Assembly: GCA_024403135.1 (NCBI GenBank)
Contig: JAKSSK010000008.1
Coordinates: 1 to 47,359 of the forward strand
DNA length: 47,359 bases
Direction: 5' to 3'
Source of the DNA: Clostridia bacterium
GTDB lineage: Bacteria > Bacillota > Clostridia > Peptostreptococcales > Anaerovoracaceae
Made by a program: the position numbers and the translations under genes. The stretch's first letter is position 1, and every line of letters starts with the position of its first letter. Of this stretch, positions 25,534 to 35,271 are shown in pieces. The notes beneath the pieces were generated by a model, which was not told the origin of the DNA, did no database searches, and was given only the letters and a program-made list of their open reading frames with translations.

Positions 25534-26115
25534 ATGATAAGCTATATAAAAGGAACACTTTCCATGATACTTGAAGATTCGGTGGTAGTTGAAACATCAT
25601 CTGGCATCGGATTTAAAGCATATGTACCTATGGGATCGGCTATCTTTCAAAGCAAGGTAGGAGATCAGGTAAAGGTTTTAACCTACATGCTTGTAAAGGA
25701 AGACGACATGAGCCTATACGGATTTGAGGATAAGGAAAACCTTGAAATGTTCAAGATGCTCATTTCAGTAAATGGTGTAGGACCAAAGGCTGCCCTTAGC
25801 ATTATGGGACTTGGGCTACTTCAGTTAAAGAAGGCCATAGTAAGTTCAGATGTTAAGTTAATCTGTGCGGCAAACGGCATAGGAAAGAAGACAGCTGAAA
25901 GGGTCATCCTAGAGCTAAAAGATAGGGTGGACTTTGAAGGTGAAATACCAGCTAGCGCAGACATTCAGTTTACCGACGCAAGAAAGGAAGCTGTAAGCGC
26001 ACTGGTTAACCTGGGATATTCAAGAAACGAAGCGTTGTCTTCAGTATCCAAGGTTGAAGATTTAGATTTATCTTGTGAAGAATATATTAAGAAAGCATTA
26101 AGGAACCTATTATGA
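25534..26115 (+). CDS. ruvA: Holliday junction branch migration protein RuvA
   Basis: Tetrameric DNA-binding subunit that recognises the Holliday junction and loads RuvB. The 193-residue chain starts MISYIKGTL and has an N-terminal OB fold (1-62), tandem helix-hairpin-helix motifs ([16 protein letters not shown] near 71-86 and [18 protein letters not shown] near 108-125), and the C-terminal RuvB-binding domain (about 145-193). It overlaps ruvB by 4 bases. Confidence 0.97.
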   Translation: MISYIKGTLSMILEDSVVVETSSGIGFKAYVPMGSAIFQSKVGDQVKVLTYMLVKEDDMSLYGFEDKENLEMFKMLISVNGVGPKAALSIMGLGLLQLKKAIVSSDVKLICAANGIGKKTAERVILELKDRVDFEGEIPASADIQFTDARKEAVSALVNLGYSRNEALSSVSKVEDLDLSCEEYIKKALRNLL

Positions 26116-27110
26116 TGGATGAAGAGAGAATAGTAACCACAAAGGAACTGGAAGAGGATAGAAGGGACATTTCCATTAGACCTCAGAGCCTAGCTGAATA
26201 TATTGGTCAAAAGAAGGCAAAGGAAAACCTAGAGGTTTTCATCAAGGCTGCAAAGCTTAGAGGTGAGCCTTTAGACCACGTGCTTTTCTATGGACCTCCA
26301 GGATTAGGCAAGACCACCTTAGCTGGAATAATTGCAAATGAGCTTGGTGTGGATATTAAGATCACATCTGGACCTGCCATCGAAAGGGCAGGAGATCTAG
26401 CTGCTATCCTTACTAACCTAAACGATAACGATGTACTGTTCATAGACGAGATACATAGACTGAATAGGTCGGTAGAGGAAGTGCTTTACTCGGCTATGGA
26501 AGACTATAATTTGGATATCATAATCGGTAAGGGACCTTCAGCTAGATCTATTAGACTTGACCTTGCCAAGTTTACGCTTATTGGGGCAACAACTAGAGCG
26601 GGATCCTTATCTGCTCCTTTAAGGGATAGATTCGGTGTAATATCTAAGTTTGAGATGTACACAACCCAGGAACTTATGGAGATCATCAGACGTACTGCCT
26701 CCATATTGAAGGTGGAAATAGACGAAGAATCTCTAAGGGAACTAGCCATGAGGTCTAGAGGCACTCCTAGAGTTGCAAATAGACTGCTTAAACGAATTAG
26801 AGACTTTGCACAGGTTAAAGAAAATGGTATAATAACTGGTGACATTACCAGGGAAGGATTATCCAAACTTGGCATCGATGAACTAGGTCTAGAACACATA
26901 GATAGACAGATCCTAAAGACCATAATAGAAAGGTTTAAGGGAGGACCTGTTGGAATCGATACCATAGCAGCTGCAATAGGAGAGGAAAGGGTAACCATTG
27001 AGGATGCCTACGAGCCATTCCTGATGCAGGCAGGGTTAATAGCAAGAACACCAAAGGGAAGGATTGTTACGCCATTAGGATACAGGCACCTTGGAATTGA
27101 TGTCGAATAA
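26112..27110 (+). CDS. ruvB: Holliday junction helicase RuvB
   Basis: Hexameric AAA+ motor of branch migration. The 332-residue protein has [11 protein letters not shown], Walker [10 protein letters not shown] (near 62-70), Walker [10 protein letters not shown] (near 112-120), sensor 1 IGATTRAG (near 155-162), arginine finger region PLRDRFG, and the C-terminal winged helix ending [16 protein letters not shown]. Two ATGs in tandem (26112, 26115) are possible starts. Confidence 0.98.
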   Translation: MMDEERIVTTKELEEDRRDISIRPQSLAEYIGQKKAKENLEVFIKAAKLRGEPLDHVLFYGPPGLGKTTLAGIIANELGVDIKITSGPAIERAGDLAAILTNLNDNDVLFIDEIHRLNRSVEEVLYSAMEDYNLDIIIGKGPSARSIRLDLAKFTLIGATTRAGSLSAPLRDRFGVISKFEMYTTQELMEIIRRTASILKVEIDEESLRELAMRSRGTPRVANRLLKRIRDFAQVKENGIITGDITREGLSKLGIDELGLEHIDRQILKTIIERFKGGPVGIDTIAAAIGEERVTIEDAYEPFLMQAGLIARTPKGRIVTPLGYRHLGIDVE

Positions 27111-27126
27111 ATACTAGGAGATATTT

Positions 27127-28170
27127 ATGGACATTAACCAGTTCGACTATAACTTACCTAAGGAGCTAATAGCTCAAAAACCAACTGAACAAAGGGATAT
27201 GTCTAGGCTTATGGTTATCCACCGCACTAGTGGTGAAATTGAGCATAGACACTTCCACCATATATTAGAATATTTAAAGCCTACAGATTGCCTTGTAATG
27301 AATAACTCCAAGGTACTTCCTGCTAGGCTTTTTGGCGTTAAAGAGGGAACTGGAGCAAAGATCGAGTTCCTACTTATCAAGAGGATTGAAGGGGATACCT
27401 GGGAGACCATGGTAAGGCCTGGAAGAAGGATGAAGATAGGAGATAGCGTCATCTTTTCAGATGACTTTAAGGCTACAGCAACAGGCTACGGAGATGACGG
27501 AACTAGAATAGTTGAATTTAATTACGATGGTATCTTTCTTGAAAGATTAGAAGAGCTTGGAAAGATGCCACTACCTCCATACATAGAAAGGGAATCTGAA
27601 CTGGAGGATAAGGATAGATACCAGACCGTCTATGCAAAGGATGAAGGCTCAGTTGCAGCCCCAACAGCAGGCCTACACTTTACCCAGGAGATACTGGATA
27701 AGGCTAAAGATATGGGAGTTAAGCTAGAGTACGTAACACTTCACGTGGGAATTGGAACCTTTAGACCGGTAAAGGTGGATAAAATTGAAGATCATCACAT
27801 GCACTTTGAGGAGTACTACGTAAATGAAGAGACGGCAAAGAGCATAAACGAGACAATACTTGCAGGAGGAAGGGTAGTATCCGTAGGAACCACTTCAACT
27901 AGAACACTGGAAAGTGCAGCATATCTAGATGAAGCTAGCGGAAAGTATCTAGTTAAGGCAGGAGCAGGTAATACAGGAATCTTCATATACCCTGGATACA
28001 AGTTTAAGATCGTGGATAGTTTAATTACCAACTTCCACCTTCCTAAATCCACATTACTAATGCTAATATCTGCCCTTTACGACAGGGAAAAGATACTTGA
28101 TGCATACAAGATTGCAGTTGAAGAAAGATACAGGTTTTTCTCCTATGGAGATGCCATGTTTATTGAATAG
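27127..28170 (+). CDS. queA: S-adenosylmethionine:tRNA ribosyltransferase-isomerase
   Basis: Transfers the ribosyl part of SAM to preQ1-modified tRNA, forming epoxyqueuosine. The 347-residue length is standard. Family signatures include [19 protein letters not shown] at the N-terminus (split here: [12 protein letters not shown]), [24 protein letters not shown] and the C-terminal [16 protein letters not shown]. tgt begins 7 bases later; the ruvABC-queA-tgt gene order is common in Gram-negatives and Firmicutes. Confidence 0.97.
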   Translation: MDINQFDYNLPKELIAQKPTEQRDMSRLMVIHRTSGEIEHRHFHHILEYLKPTDCLVMNNSKVLPARLFGVKEGTGAKIEFLLIKRIEGDTWETMVRPGRRMKIGDSVIFSDDFKATATGYGDDGTRIVEFNYDGIFLERLEELGKMPLPPYIERESELEDKDRYQTVYAKDEGSVAAPTAGLHFTQEILDKAKDMGVKLEYVTLHVGIGTFRPVKVDKIEDHHMHFEEYYVNEETAKSINETILAGGRVVSVGTTSTRTLESAAYLDEASGKYLVKAGAGNTGIFIYPGYKFKIVDSLITNFHLPKSTLLMLISALYDREKILDAYKIAVEERYRFFSYGDAMFIE

Positions 28171-28174
28171 GTGA

Positions 28175-29296
<1,122 letters not shown>

Positions 29297-29300
29297 ATAA

Positions 29301-30455
29301 ATGGAATTATGTAAACACGATGAGTTCTGCGGAGGCTGCATTTACCAAGGCGTAGAATACCATAAGCAGCTAGAGCAGAAAAACCTAGAAGTATTGGAAT
29401 TGCTAGAGATAAGCGATGTACATCCAGAAAAGATTGAAGAAATTGAAGGATGTATAGACCAGTACCAATACAGGGATAAGATGGAATATACCTTTGGGGA
29501 TCTGGTTAAGGATGGACCTTTAACACTTGGCATGCACAAGAAGGGACAGTTCATGTCCATCACAACTGTGGATTGCTGCCAGCTTGTTACAGAGGACTTC
29601 AATAAAATCCTGTCATTTACCTTAGATTTCTGCATTGAAAAGGGATATTCCAAGTACCACAAGAGAAAACACACAGGTCTTTTAAGGAATTTAATCATTC
29701 GTAAGGGCTTTAGAACAGGTGAGCTGCTTGTTAATATAGTTACATCATCCGATGGAACCTTTGCTGAAGATGAATACGTTAAAGGGCTTTTAAACCTAGA
29801 TTTAAAGGATGAGATAGTTGGCGTGCTTCACACCTTTAACGATAACCTAGCAGATGCGGTAATACCTGAAAGAGTGGAGACTATCTACGGCAGGGATTAC
29901 TACATGGAGGAGATCTTAGGTCTAAAGTTTAAGGTCAGCGCTTTTTCATTCTTTCAGACAAACATCGAGGCGGTGGAAAGACTATATAGCCAGGCAATAC
30001 AGCTAATTCCAGAGCTGGAAGGTAAGAATGTATTTGACCTTTACTGCGGTGCTGGAACCATATCTCAGATAATGGCACTAAAGGCTAAGCACGTGTTAGG
30101 TGTAGAGATCGTTGAGGAAGCCGTTGAAGCTGCAAAGGAAAATGCAAAGTTAAATGGCTTAGATAACTGCGATTTCATTGCAGGAGACTGCTTTGAAGTG
30201 CTAAAGAACGTTAAGGAAAAGCCAGATGTAATTGTGGTAGATCCACCAAGGGTAGGAATTAAGGCTGATGCTTTAGAAAAGATCATGTCCTACGGGGTAG
30301 AAAACATAGTGTATATATCCTGTAACCCTAAGACATTAGCACCAAACCTAAAGGGAATGGAATACTACGGCTACAAGGTTAAATACCTAAAGCCATTTGA
30401 CAACTTCCCATTTACAAAGCACACCGAGTGCGTGGCACTTTTAGAAATGGCATGA
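29301..30455 (+). CDS. rlmD: 23S rRNA (uracil-C5)-methyltransferase, RumA/RlmCD type
   Basis: Methylates a uracil (U1939 and/or U747 type sites) in 23S rRNA with SAM. The 384-residue protein is shorter than the usual 430-460 because it lacks the N-terminal TRAM domain and opens directly with the iron-sulfur cysteines (C4, C10, C13: HDEFCGGC). The methyltransferase domain has SFFQTN, DLYCGAGT, VDPPRVG and the catalytic cysteine in YISCNPKTL. It could not be split between RlmC, RlmD or RlmCD by sequence reading alone. The RAYT element starts 3 bases after its stop. Confidence 0.88.
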   Translation: MELCKHDEFCGGCIYQGVEYHKQLEQKNLEVLELLEISDVHPEKIEEIEGCIDQYQYRDKMEYTFGDLVKDGPLTLGMHKKGQFMSITTVDCCQLVTEDFNKILSFTLDFCIEKGYSKYHKRKHTGLLRNLIIRKGFRTGELLVNIVTSSDGTFAEDEYVKGLLNLDLKDEIVGVLHTFNDNLADAVIPERVETIYGRDYYMEEILGLKFKVSAFSFFQTNIEAVERLYSQAIQLIPELEGKNVFDLYCGAGTISQIMALKAKHVLGVEIVEEAVEAAKENAKLNGLDNCDFIAGDCFEVLKNVKEKPDVIVVDPPRVGIKADALEKIMSYGVENIVYISCNPKTLAPNLKGMEYYGYKVKYLKPFDNFPFTKHTECVALLEMA

Positions 30456-30458
30456 AAT

Positions 30459-30477
30459 AGGGACGGTTCTTTTTTCT
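30459..30477 (+). repeat. left copy of 19-bp inverted repeat
   Basis: AGGGACGGTTCTTTTTTCT, exact reverse complement of 31289-31307. The GGGACGGTTC core has the look of the conserved ends seen next to many Firmicutes RAYT genes. Confidence 0.9.
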
Positions 30478-30504
30478 TAAAAAACGGGGAAAGAAATAAG
30501 AACC
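30465..30504 (+). repeat. REP-like hairpin at the left end of the RAYT element
   Basis: 30465-30478 pairs with 30491-30504 (13 of 14 positions, one T-T mismatch), with a 12-base loop AAAAAACGGGGA. Y1 transposases recognise such hairpins as their cleavage sites. Confidence 0.75.
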
Positions 30505-30548
30505 TTAAAAAAGATAAAGTTAAGGGGAAAATGAGATTAGGAGGTAAA

Positions 30549-31289
30549 ATGTCAAGGGGAAACAGACAAATAAGTGATACGAACTATTATCACATTATGC
30601 TTAGAGGCATAAATAAGCAAAATATTTTTGAAGACGATGAGGATAGAAAGAAATTTATCGATATCGCTTTCCATTTTGCAAAAGAAACAGAAACAAAGAT
30701 TTGTGCATGGTGTTTGATGAGCAACCATGTTCACTTGTTGATTTACAGCGAGAAAATACCAGAGGTTTTTATCAAAAGAGTAGGATGTACCTATGTGCCA
30801 TATTTCAACAAAAAATATGAGAGAGTAGGACACCTATTTCAGGATCGGTACAAAAGCGAAGCCGTAAACAATGACAGATATTTGATCGGTGTAGTTAGAT
30901 ACATTCATAAGAATCCACAAAAGGCAGGAATATGCAATATGGAGAGTTACGAATGGAGCAGCTACAGAGATTATTTGTATGGCGGAAGAACTAAGACTGA
31001 TGCATTACTGGATTTGATGGGCGGAAAATCTGGATTTATTTCTTTTATGAATCAACAAGATTCCAAAGAATATTTGGAATATACATCTTTCATTACGGAG
31101 AAGGAAGCGGTGGCAATAGCCAAAGCCGTTCTACCAGGTGGATTATTCGATCTTGGACGTTATGAAAGAAAAACTAGGGACGAGTATATTCGTTTGCTAA
31201 TAAACCAAGGCATAAGGGCATCACAGATATGCAGAATTACTGGTCTTGGAAAAACAATAGTTTATAGTGCATTAAAAAAGGAAAAATGA
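30549..31289 (+). CDS. REP-associated tyrosine transposase (Y1_Tnp, IS200-like)
   Basis: A 246-residue HUH endonuclease of the RAYT type. The metal-binding HUH motif is H60-V-H62 in SNHVHLLI, and the nucleophile is Y118 in RYIHKNPQKAG, the RAYT signature. The C-terminal 50 residues (YIRLLINQGIRASQICRITGLGKTIVYSAL) look like a helix-turn-helix, common in longer RAYTs. The ATG at 30549 has AGGAGGT 3 bases ahead. All catalytic residues are intact, so it may be active or domesticated for moving REP sequences. Its stop overlaps the right inverted repeat. Confidence 0.9.
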   Translation: MSRGNRQISDTNYYHIMLRGINKQNIFEDDEDRKKFIDIAFHFAKETETKICAWCLMSNHVHLLIYSEKIPEVFIKRVGCTYVPYFNKKYERVGHLFQDRYKSEAVNNDRYLIGVVRYIHKNPQKAGICNMESYEWSSYRDYLYGGRTKTDALLDLMGGKSGFISFMNQQDSKEYLEYTSFITEKEAVAIAKAVLPGGLFDLGRYERKTRDEYIRLLINQGIRASQICRITGLGKTIVYSALKKEK

Positions 31290-31307
31290 GAAAAAAGAAC
31301 CGTCCCT
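31289..31307 (-). repeat. right copy of 19-bp inverted repeat
   Basis: AGAAAAAAGAACCGTCCCT, exact reverse complement of 30459-30477. It begins at the last base of the transposase stop codon; a T-run follows on the + strand, so it may also help terminate that transcript. Confidence 0.9.
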
Positions 31308-31325
31308 TTTTCTTATAGGACATAA

Positions 31326-31502
31326 ATGATTTGGATTAAGAGAGAACATCTTTTAGGAGATACTGAATACGTTTGCTCAGAATGTGGCTACAAGGCAGAT
31401 AAACCCTATGAGGTTTGCCCAAACTGTAATGATGAAGCAGAAGGGGTAAAGGATGACCCCGCTTGGGTAGAAGAAGTCATATTCATGGATTTTTTAGATT
31501 GA
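31326..31502 (+). CDS. 58-residue zinc-ribbon protein
   Basis: A small soluble protein with two CxxC pairs, C17/C20 (VCSECGYKA) and C31/C34 (VCPNCND), spaced like a zinc ribbon or rubredoxin-like knuckle. The family is not recognised. AGGA at 31317-31320 serves as ribosome binding site. It lies 18 bases before the dehydrogenase gene and may share its transcript, since no promoter is seen between them. It is intact and starts just past the RAYT element. It could act in metal or redox handling for the radical SAM protein downstream, but that is a guess. Confidence 0.68.
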   Translation: MIWIKREHLLGDTEYVCSECGYKADKPYEVCPNCNDEAEGVKDDPAWVEEVIFMDFLD

Positions 31503-31519
31503 TTTGAAAGGAGAAAATT

Positions 31520-32632
31520 ATGAAAACTGTTGGATTCCCCATGATTAGAAACTTCTCGGGAGATTCTAGAGACTTCAATCCTGCACTGTTTGAATTTATG
31601 GACAGATATGAAGGAGTAGAATTCTATTTAGAGGATGGTTACGGCTCAAGACTTGGATACACAAAGGATGACTACTACAAAGCATCATCCAAGGTTAAAT
31701 TTGTTTCAAGAAAAGAATCCTTTGGCCAGGATATTACAATGATCTTAAAGAACCCTGAGCTAGAGGACCTAGAAATGCTAAAGGATGGCTCCGTATACTT
31801 CTCAATGCTTCACTACGCTACAAGACCTGGCGTAAGAGAAATCATTGAAAGAAAGCACTTAAAGGCATTTGCTATGGACCATATAGTAGATGATGAACAT
31901 AAGAGAATTTTCGTAGACTTCTTTGGAACAGCATTTAACGCTTGCAAGTATGGAGTAGACGCTTTAAAGGAAACTTATCCTAAGTTCCACTCAAAGGATA
32001 GAGGCCCAATCAAGGCTCTAGTTATGGGAGTTGGCGGCGTAGGACAAAACGCAATTAGATCACTTGAAATCTTAAGTGACCAGGAATTCCTTCAAAGTGG
32101 TGAATACGGTATCCTTCCAATAGTTGCAACAAGAGCAATTACAGGACACCCTGAACTATTCAACGAGCTTATCAAGGACTGCTACCTGGTAGTAGATGCG
32201 ACTCAAAGAAAGGTTGAATCAGAGTATGTTATGACCAACGAACAGATTGGCCTTCTTCCAGAGGAAGCTGTAATCGTAGACATCTGCGCAGATAGATACG
32301 ATTTCACAGTAAATCCACCTCTAGTAAAGGGCATGGAAGGTACTTTAACAGGTTCACCTGACCACGCTATCATCTATCCAGACGATCCTAGATACGAAAC
32401 AGAGTTTCCTGCTGACATAGTTTCTTCAAAGCATAGAAGAGTAACTGCAAGCTGCAACGCTTGGCCAGGAATGGACGTTCCTAGATCAGTTCAGGTTTAC
32501 TTTGGACTAATGAAGAACTACGTTGGACTAATTCTTACTAAGGAATTTGAAGATATTTCAGAGGATAGCGACAATCTATTCGAGAGAGGACTTGCTAGAT
32601 CAACTTACGAGTATTATCTAGCACATAAATAG
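31520..32632 (+). CDS. alanine dehydrogenase/PNT-like dehydrogenase
   Basis: A 370-residue soluble protein. The N-terminal half (about 1-155) resembles the AlaDH/PNT substrate domain (VEFYLEDGYGSRLGYTKDDY, then LKDGSVYFSMLHYATRPGVREII), and the second half has a Rossmann fold with GVGGVG near residues 170-175. AlaDH/PNT relatives include alanine dehydrogenase, transhydrogenase alpha subunits and saccharopine dehydrogenases. The canonical AlaDH N-terminal E-x-R-V-A-P motif is absent, so the substrate is likely different. AAAGGAG precedes the ATG. The small membrane gene follows after 9 bases, placing it in the operon of the fusion protein. Confidence 0.7.
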   Translation: MKTVGFPMIRNFSGDSRDFNPALFEFMDRYEGVEFYLEDGYGSRLGYTKDDYYKASSKVKFVSRKESFGQDITMILKNPELEDLEMLKDGSVYFSMLHYATRPGVREIIERKHLKAFAMDHIVDDEHKRIFVDFFGTAFNACKYGVDALKETYPKFHSKDRGPIKALVMGVGGVGQNAIRSLEILSDQEFLQSGEYGILPIVATRAITGHPELFNELIKDCYLVVDATQRKVESEYVMTNEQIGLLPEEAVIVDICADRYDFTVNPPLVKGMEGTLTGSPDHAIIYPDDPRYETEFPADIVSSKHRRVTASCNAWPGMDVPRSVQVYFGLMKNYVGLILTKEFEDISEDSDNLFERGLARSTYEYYLAHK

Positions 32633-32641
32633 GGTTAAATT

Positions 32642-32821
32642 ATGAGAAACGACGATAAAACATATCTTTTATTTTTAATACTTGCCCTTTGCTTTGCAGG
32701 GGAGACTGCCAACGTTTACCTTAGAGGTGACGGCACATATATCATGTGGGCAGCACTTACGGTAGTATTTTTCGTTATATTCATTATTGCAGGTAAAAAG
32801 ACAAAGAAGAAGAAAAAATAG
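32642..32821 (+). CDS. 59-residue membrane protein of unknown function
   Basis: Begins MRNDDKTYLLFLILALCFAG and ends in GKKTKKKKKK-type basic residues, with two hydrophobic segments (about 8-20 and 34-50) linked by a short polar loop (VYLRGDGT). A hairpin with both ends inside is likely, by the positive-inside rule. Its TAG stop directly abuts the ATG of the 815-residue fusion gene, so translation is probably coupled. This suggests a small accessory partner of the membrane module next door; no family is recognised. Confidence 0.65.
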   Translation: MRNDDKTYLLFLILALCFAGETANVYLRGDGTYIMWAALTVVFFVIFIIAGKKTKKKKK

Positions 32822-35269
32822 ATGAACGTAAACAAGAAAAAAAACATAACATTAGCGGTATTGCTAGGAGTAGTTTTCTTCCTAGTGACATACGTAGCAA
32901 ATACATATCTAGCAGCATTTGAATTAACATCGGTTAGGCCATCAGCTGCCTTTAACCCTGTATTTTCAATTGCCTTTGGCTGGCCAGCAATTTTGGCATG
33001 CGCCATAAGTAACTTTTTATGCGACTTAGCATCAGGATACGGAATGACTGTAGCAGCTTTGGGCTTTGTTCCTCAGGTGCTTTACGGCATGATACCGTAC
33101 TATGTTTGGAAGTCTCTTAACAGAAGTTTAGCCAGCAGAAACAGACTGGATAGCCCACTAAAGACAATCGAGTTTGCTGTGCTTATGGGTTTAAATGCAG
33201 CCATCATGGGCGTTTTTGTAAGCGCTATTCAAAACTATGCATTTTCAACAGCCTTTATTTCTACAGCAGTGTTCACATGCCTGAACAACTTCGACATGTG
33301 CATGATCTTTGGCCTTCCAATTATGGCACTGGTAGATTACCACTATTCAAAGGTACTGCACAACGGTAGACGTAAGCTTTCAGTAAACGAAGTGATCATC
33401 CTACTTGCATCAGCAGTTGAGCTAATCGCATTTGGACTTATCATCATGATAAAGCTGATGGGAAACCCTGGACTTTCTGTGGAAACAGTATGGCAGGGAA
33501 TTTTCTCAAGCGCAGCTACAGTGCTTAACGTAATTTTAATAGTTTCACTAGTATGCATGTACGCTTTCCACATGTACAAGGTAAAGCATGCGGGCCTTAG
33601 AATTATTGAAAAGAAAAACGGCACAATCTACGTAGATGAAGCTAAGAGGTTAGAGTTCATTTCCTTCCCATCAAGAGAAGTTGGAGAAAGAATCAAGCTT
33701 AGCACTAAGGGCGAAAAGTACGAAGAACTTGTAAAGAGAAGAACTTCTCCTAAGTACGAAGATTCCTGGTGCGTAATGCTATCTAACCAAAAGGGTTGCC
33801 CAATGAAGTGTACATTCTGCGACTGCCCATCATACGGATACTACGGAAACGTATCTAGGGAAGAACTTAGATACCAGATGGACACAATACTAGAGACTTC
33901 AGGAAGCACATACACAAAGTGGTTTGAAGTAAACTTCATGAGAATGGGAGAGCCTTCATTTAACAAGGATATATTGGACTACATCGAATTCGATATGCGT
34001 GATCAAATTAGATCAAGCGTACACGCAGACGTAATCTATCCTACAATATCCACAATGATGCCAAAGACAGGTAACAAGATTACTGAGTATCTAAAGGAAT
34101 ATGCAAGGATAAAGAACGAAGTTTACGATGGAAATGCATCACTTCAAATAAGTGTAAACACTACAGATGAGGAAGAGAGAAACAAGGCTTTCCAGAACAT
34201 GTCCATGGGACTAGAAGATATTGCAAAGGCTACTAAGGACCTTCCTATGCCAAAGGGCATGAAGTACCTTCTAAACTTTGCAGTAGGTCAAAACACCGTT
34301 GTAGATGCTGATGTAATTGATAGCCTATTCGATAAATCTAAGTTTGCAGTAAAGATCACAACACTTCACGAAACATTTAACGCCAAGGATAACGGCTTCG
34401 TTAGAACAGACGTATACAAGGAATTTGATCACTTCGAAGAAATTGAAAAGAGCTTTACTGACCGAGGCTGGGATGTAGTAACATACATGGATACCCAGGA
34501 TGAGGATTCTGATCAGCTTACATGTGGTAACCTAGCGCTTTCCAACCTGAAGGAAAAGGTGGACTTCATTTCAAGAGAAAAGAAGCGCATTGGCCTTATC
34601 GTTGCCATCGAGATGGAAGCAATCTTCTCACACTACGATAACTTTAAGGAACTAGAATCACCAGATGGCTTTAAGCTAATCCTTGTTGAAAGGGATGATT
34701 ACCAGATATTCATCCTTCAGGCAGGTATGGGAGAAGTTGCAGCATCAGCTGGCGTTCAGTACTTAATCGCTAAATGTGGCGTTTCAAAGATATTCAACTT
34801 CGGCGTAGTAGGCGGAATGACTAGCGACATGAAGAAACTTAAAGTCTGCCTGGTAGACAGGGTAGTCCACTACAAGTATGACTGCAGCGAATTCATGGAT
34901 CTTAAGGTTGGCCAGATAGATGGTCACGACTCCATATTCCTACTACCAAGTCCTAATTTAATTAAGAACGCAATTACTGTGGATAACTCCCTTCAACTTG
35001 TAACATGCTGCTCAGGAGATAAGTTCATTGCAACAGCAGAGGAAAAGACATATCTTCACGAGACATTTGAAGGAGATATCTGCGATATGGAATCTGCAGG
35101 CATTGTACTTACCTGCGAGATGAACAACGTGCCTTGCATACTGTTTAAGGCTGTTTCAGATGGACTAGCAGACGGAGCTGAAGGCTTCTATCAAGAACTG
35201 TTAAACGCATCTAAGAAGTGCCTAGAGCTTACAGATCAGGTGCTAGATAAGATTGCACTTATGGAGTAA
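32822..35269 (+). CDS. three-domain fusion: ECF S-like membrane module, RlmN/Cfr-like radical SAM, MTA/SAH nucleosidase
   Basis: An 815-residue protein with three parts. Residues about 8-250 form six or so membrane segments that resemble an ECF transporter S component (SVRPSAAFNPVFSIAFGWPA). Residues about 300-580 are a radical SAM domain with CX3CX2C at C326, C330, C333; it keeps the two mechanistic cysteines of RlmN/Cfr, C317 in WCVMLSNQKGC and C568 in LTCGNL, plus FMRMGEPS. The RlmN N-terminal RNA-binding domain is missing. Residues about 587-815 match MTA/SAH nucleosidases: GLIVAIEMEA, GMG at 635-637, SGDKF (731-735), DMES (755-758, with E757) and SD at 779-780. No frameshift or internal stop is visible. 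Domain calls are from motifs; the fusion function is inferred. Confidence 0.78.
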   Translation: MNVNKKKNITLAVLLGVVFFLVTYVANTYLAAFELTSVRPSAAFNPVFSIAFGWPAILACAISNFLCDLASGYGMTVAALGFVPQVLYGMIPYYVWKSLNRSLASRNRLDSPLKTIEFAVLMGLNAAIMGVFVSAIQNYAFSTAFISTAVFTCLNNFDMCMIFGLPIMALVDYHYSKVLHNGRRKLSVNEVIILLASAVELIAFGLIIMIKLMGNPGLSVETVWQGIFSSAATVLNVILIVSLVCMYAFHMYKVKHAGLRIIEKKNGTIYVDEAKRLEFISFPSREVGERIKLSTKGEKYEELVKRRTSPKYEDSWCVMLSNQKGCPMKCTFCDCPSYGYYGNVSREELRYQMDTILETSGSTYTKWFEVNFMRMGEPSFNKDILDYIEFDMRDQIRSSVHADVIYPTISTMMPKTGNKITEYLKEYARIKNEVYDGNASLQISVNTTDEEERNKAFQNMSMGLEDIAKATKDLPMPKGMKYLLNFAVGQNTVVDADVIDSLFDKSKFAVKITTLHETFNAKDNGFVRTDVYKEFDHFEEIEKSFTDRGWDVVTYMDTQDEDSDQLTCGNLALSNLKEKVDFISREKKRIGLIVAIEMEAIFSHYDNFKELESPDGFKLILVERDDYQIFILQAGMGEVAASAGVQYLIAKCGVSKIFNFGVVGGMTSDMKKLKVCLVDRVVHYKYDCSEFMDLKVGQIDGHDSIFLLPSPNLIKNAITVDNSLQLVTCCSGDKFIATAEEKTYLHETFEGDICDMESAGIVLTCEMNNVPCILFKAVSDGLADGAEGFYQELLNASKKCLELTDQVLDKIALME

Positions 35270-35271
35270 AC

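Larger units (their letters stand above)
30459..31307 (+). mobile_element. RAYT-type single-gene element bounded by a 19-bp inverted repeat
   Basis: Boundaries are a perfect 19-bp inverted repeat (30459-30477 and 31289-31307) enclosing one Y1 transposase gene. The GC content and codon use are lower in GC than rlmD beside it. No target duplication is seen, which fits single-strand Y1 chemistry. The element is only about 850 bases and has been inserted between rlmD and the zinc-ribbon gene, without breaking either. Confidence 0.75.

Noticed and set aside
32822..35269. Calling the fusion gene simply rlmN
   Set aside because: The radical SAM part has the cysteines of that class, but the N-terminal RNA-binding domain is absent and two unrelated domains are attached, so an rRNA methylase label would mislead.
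32822..35269. Reading the 815-residue protein as three adjacent genes
   Set aside because: There is no stop codon, start with Shine-Dalgarno, or frame change at the domain borders (near 33580 and 34575), so one chain is the direct reading.
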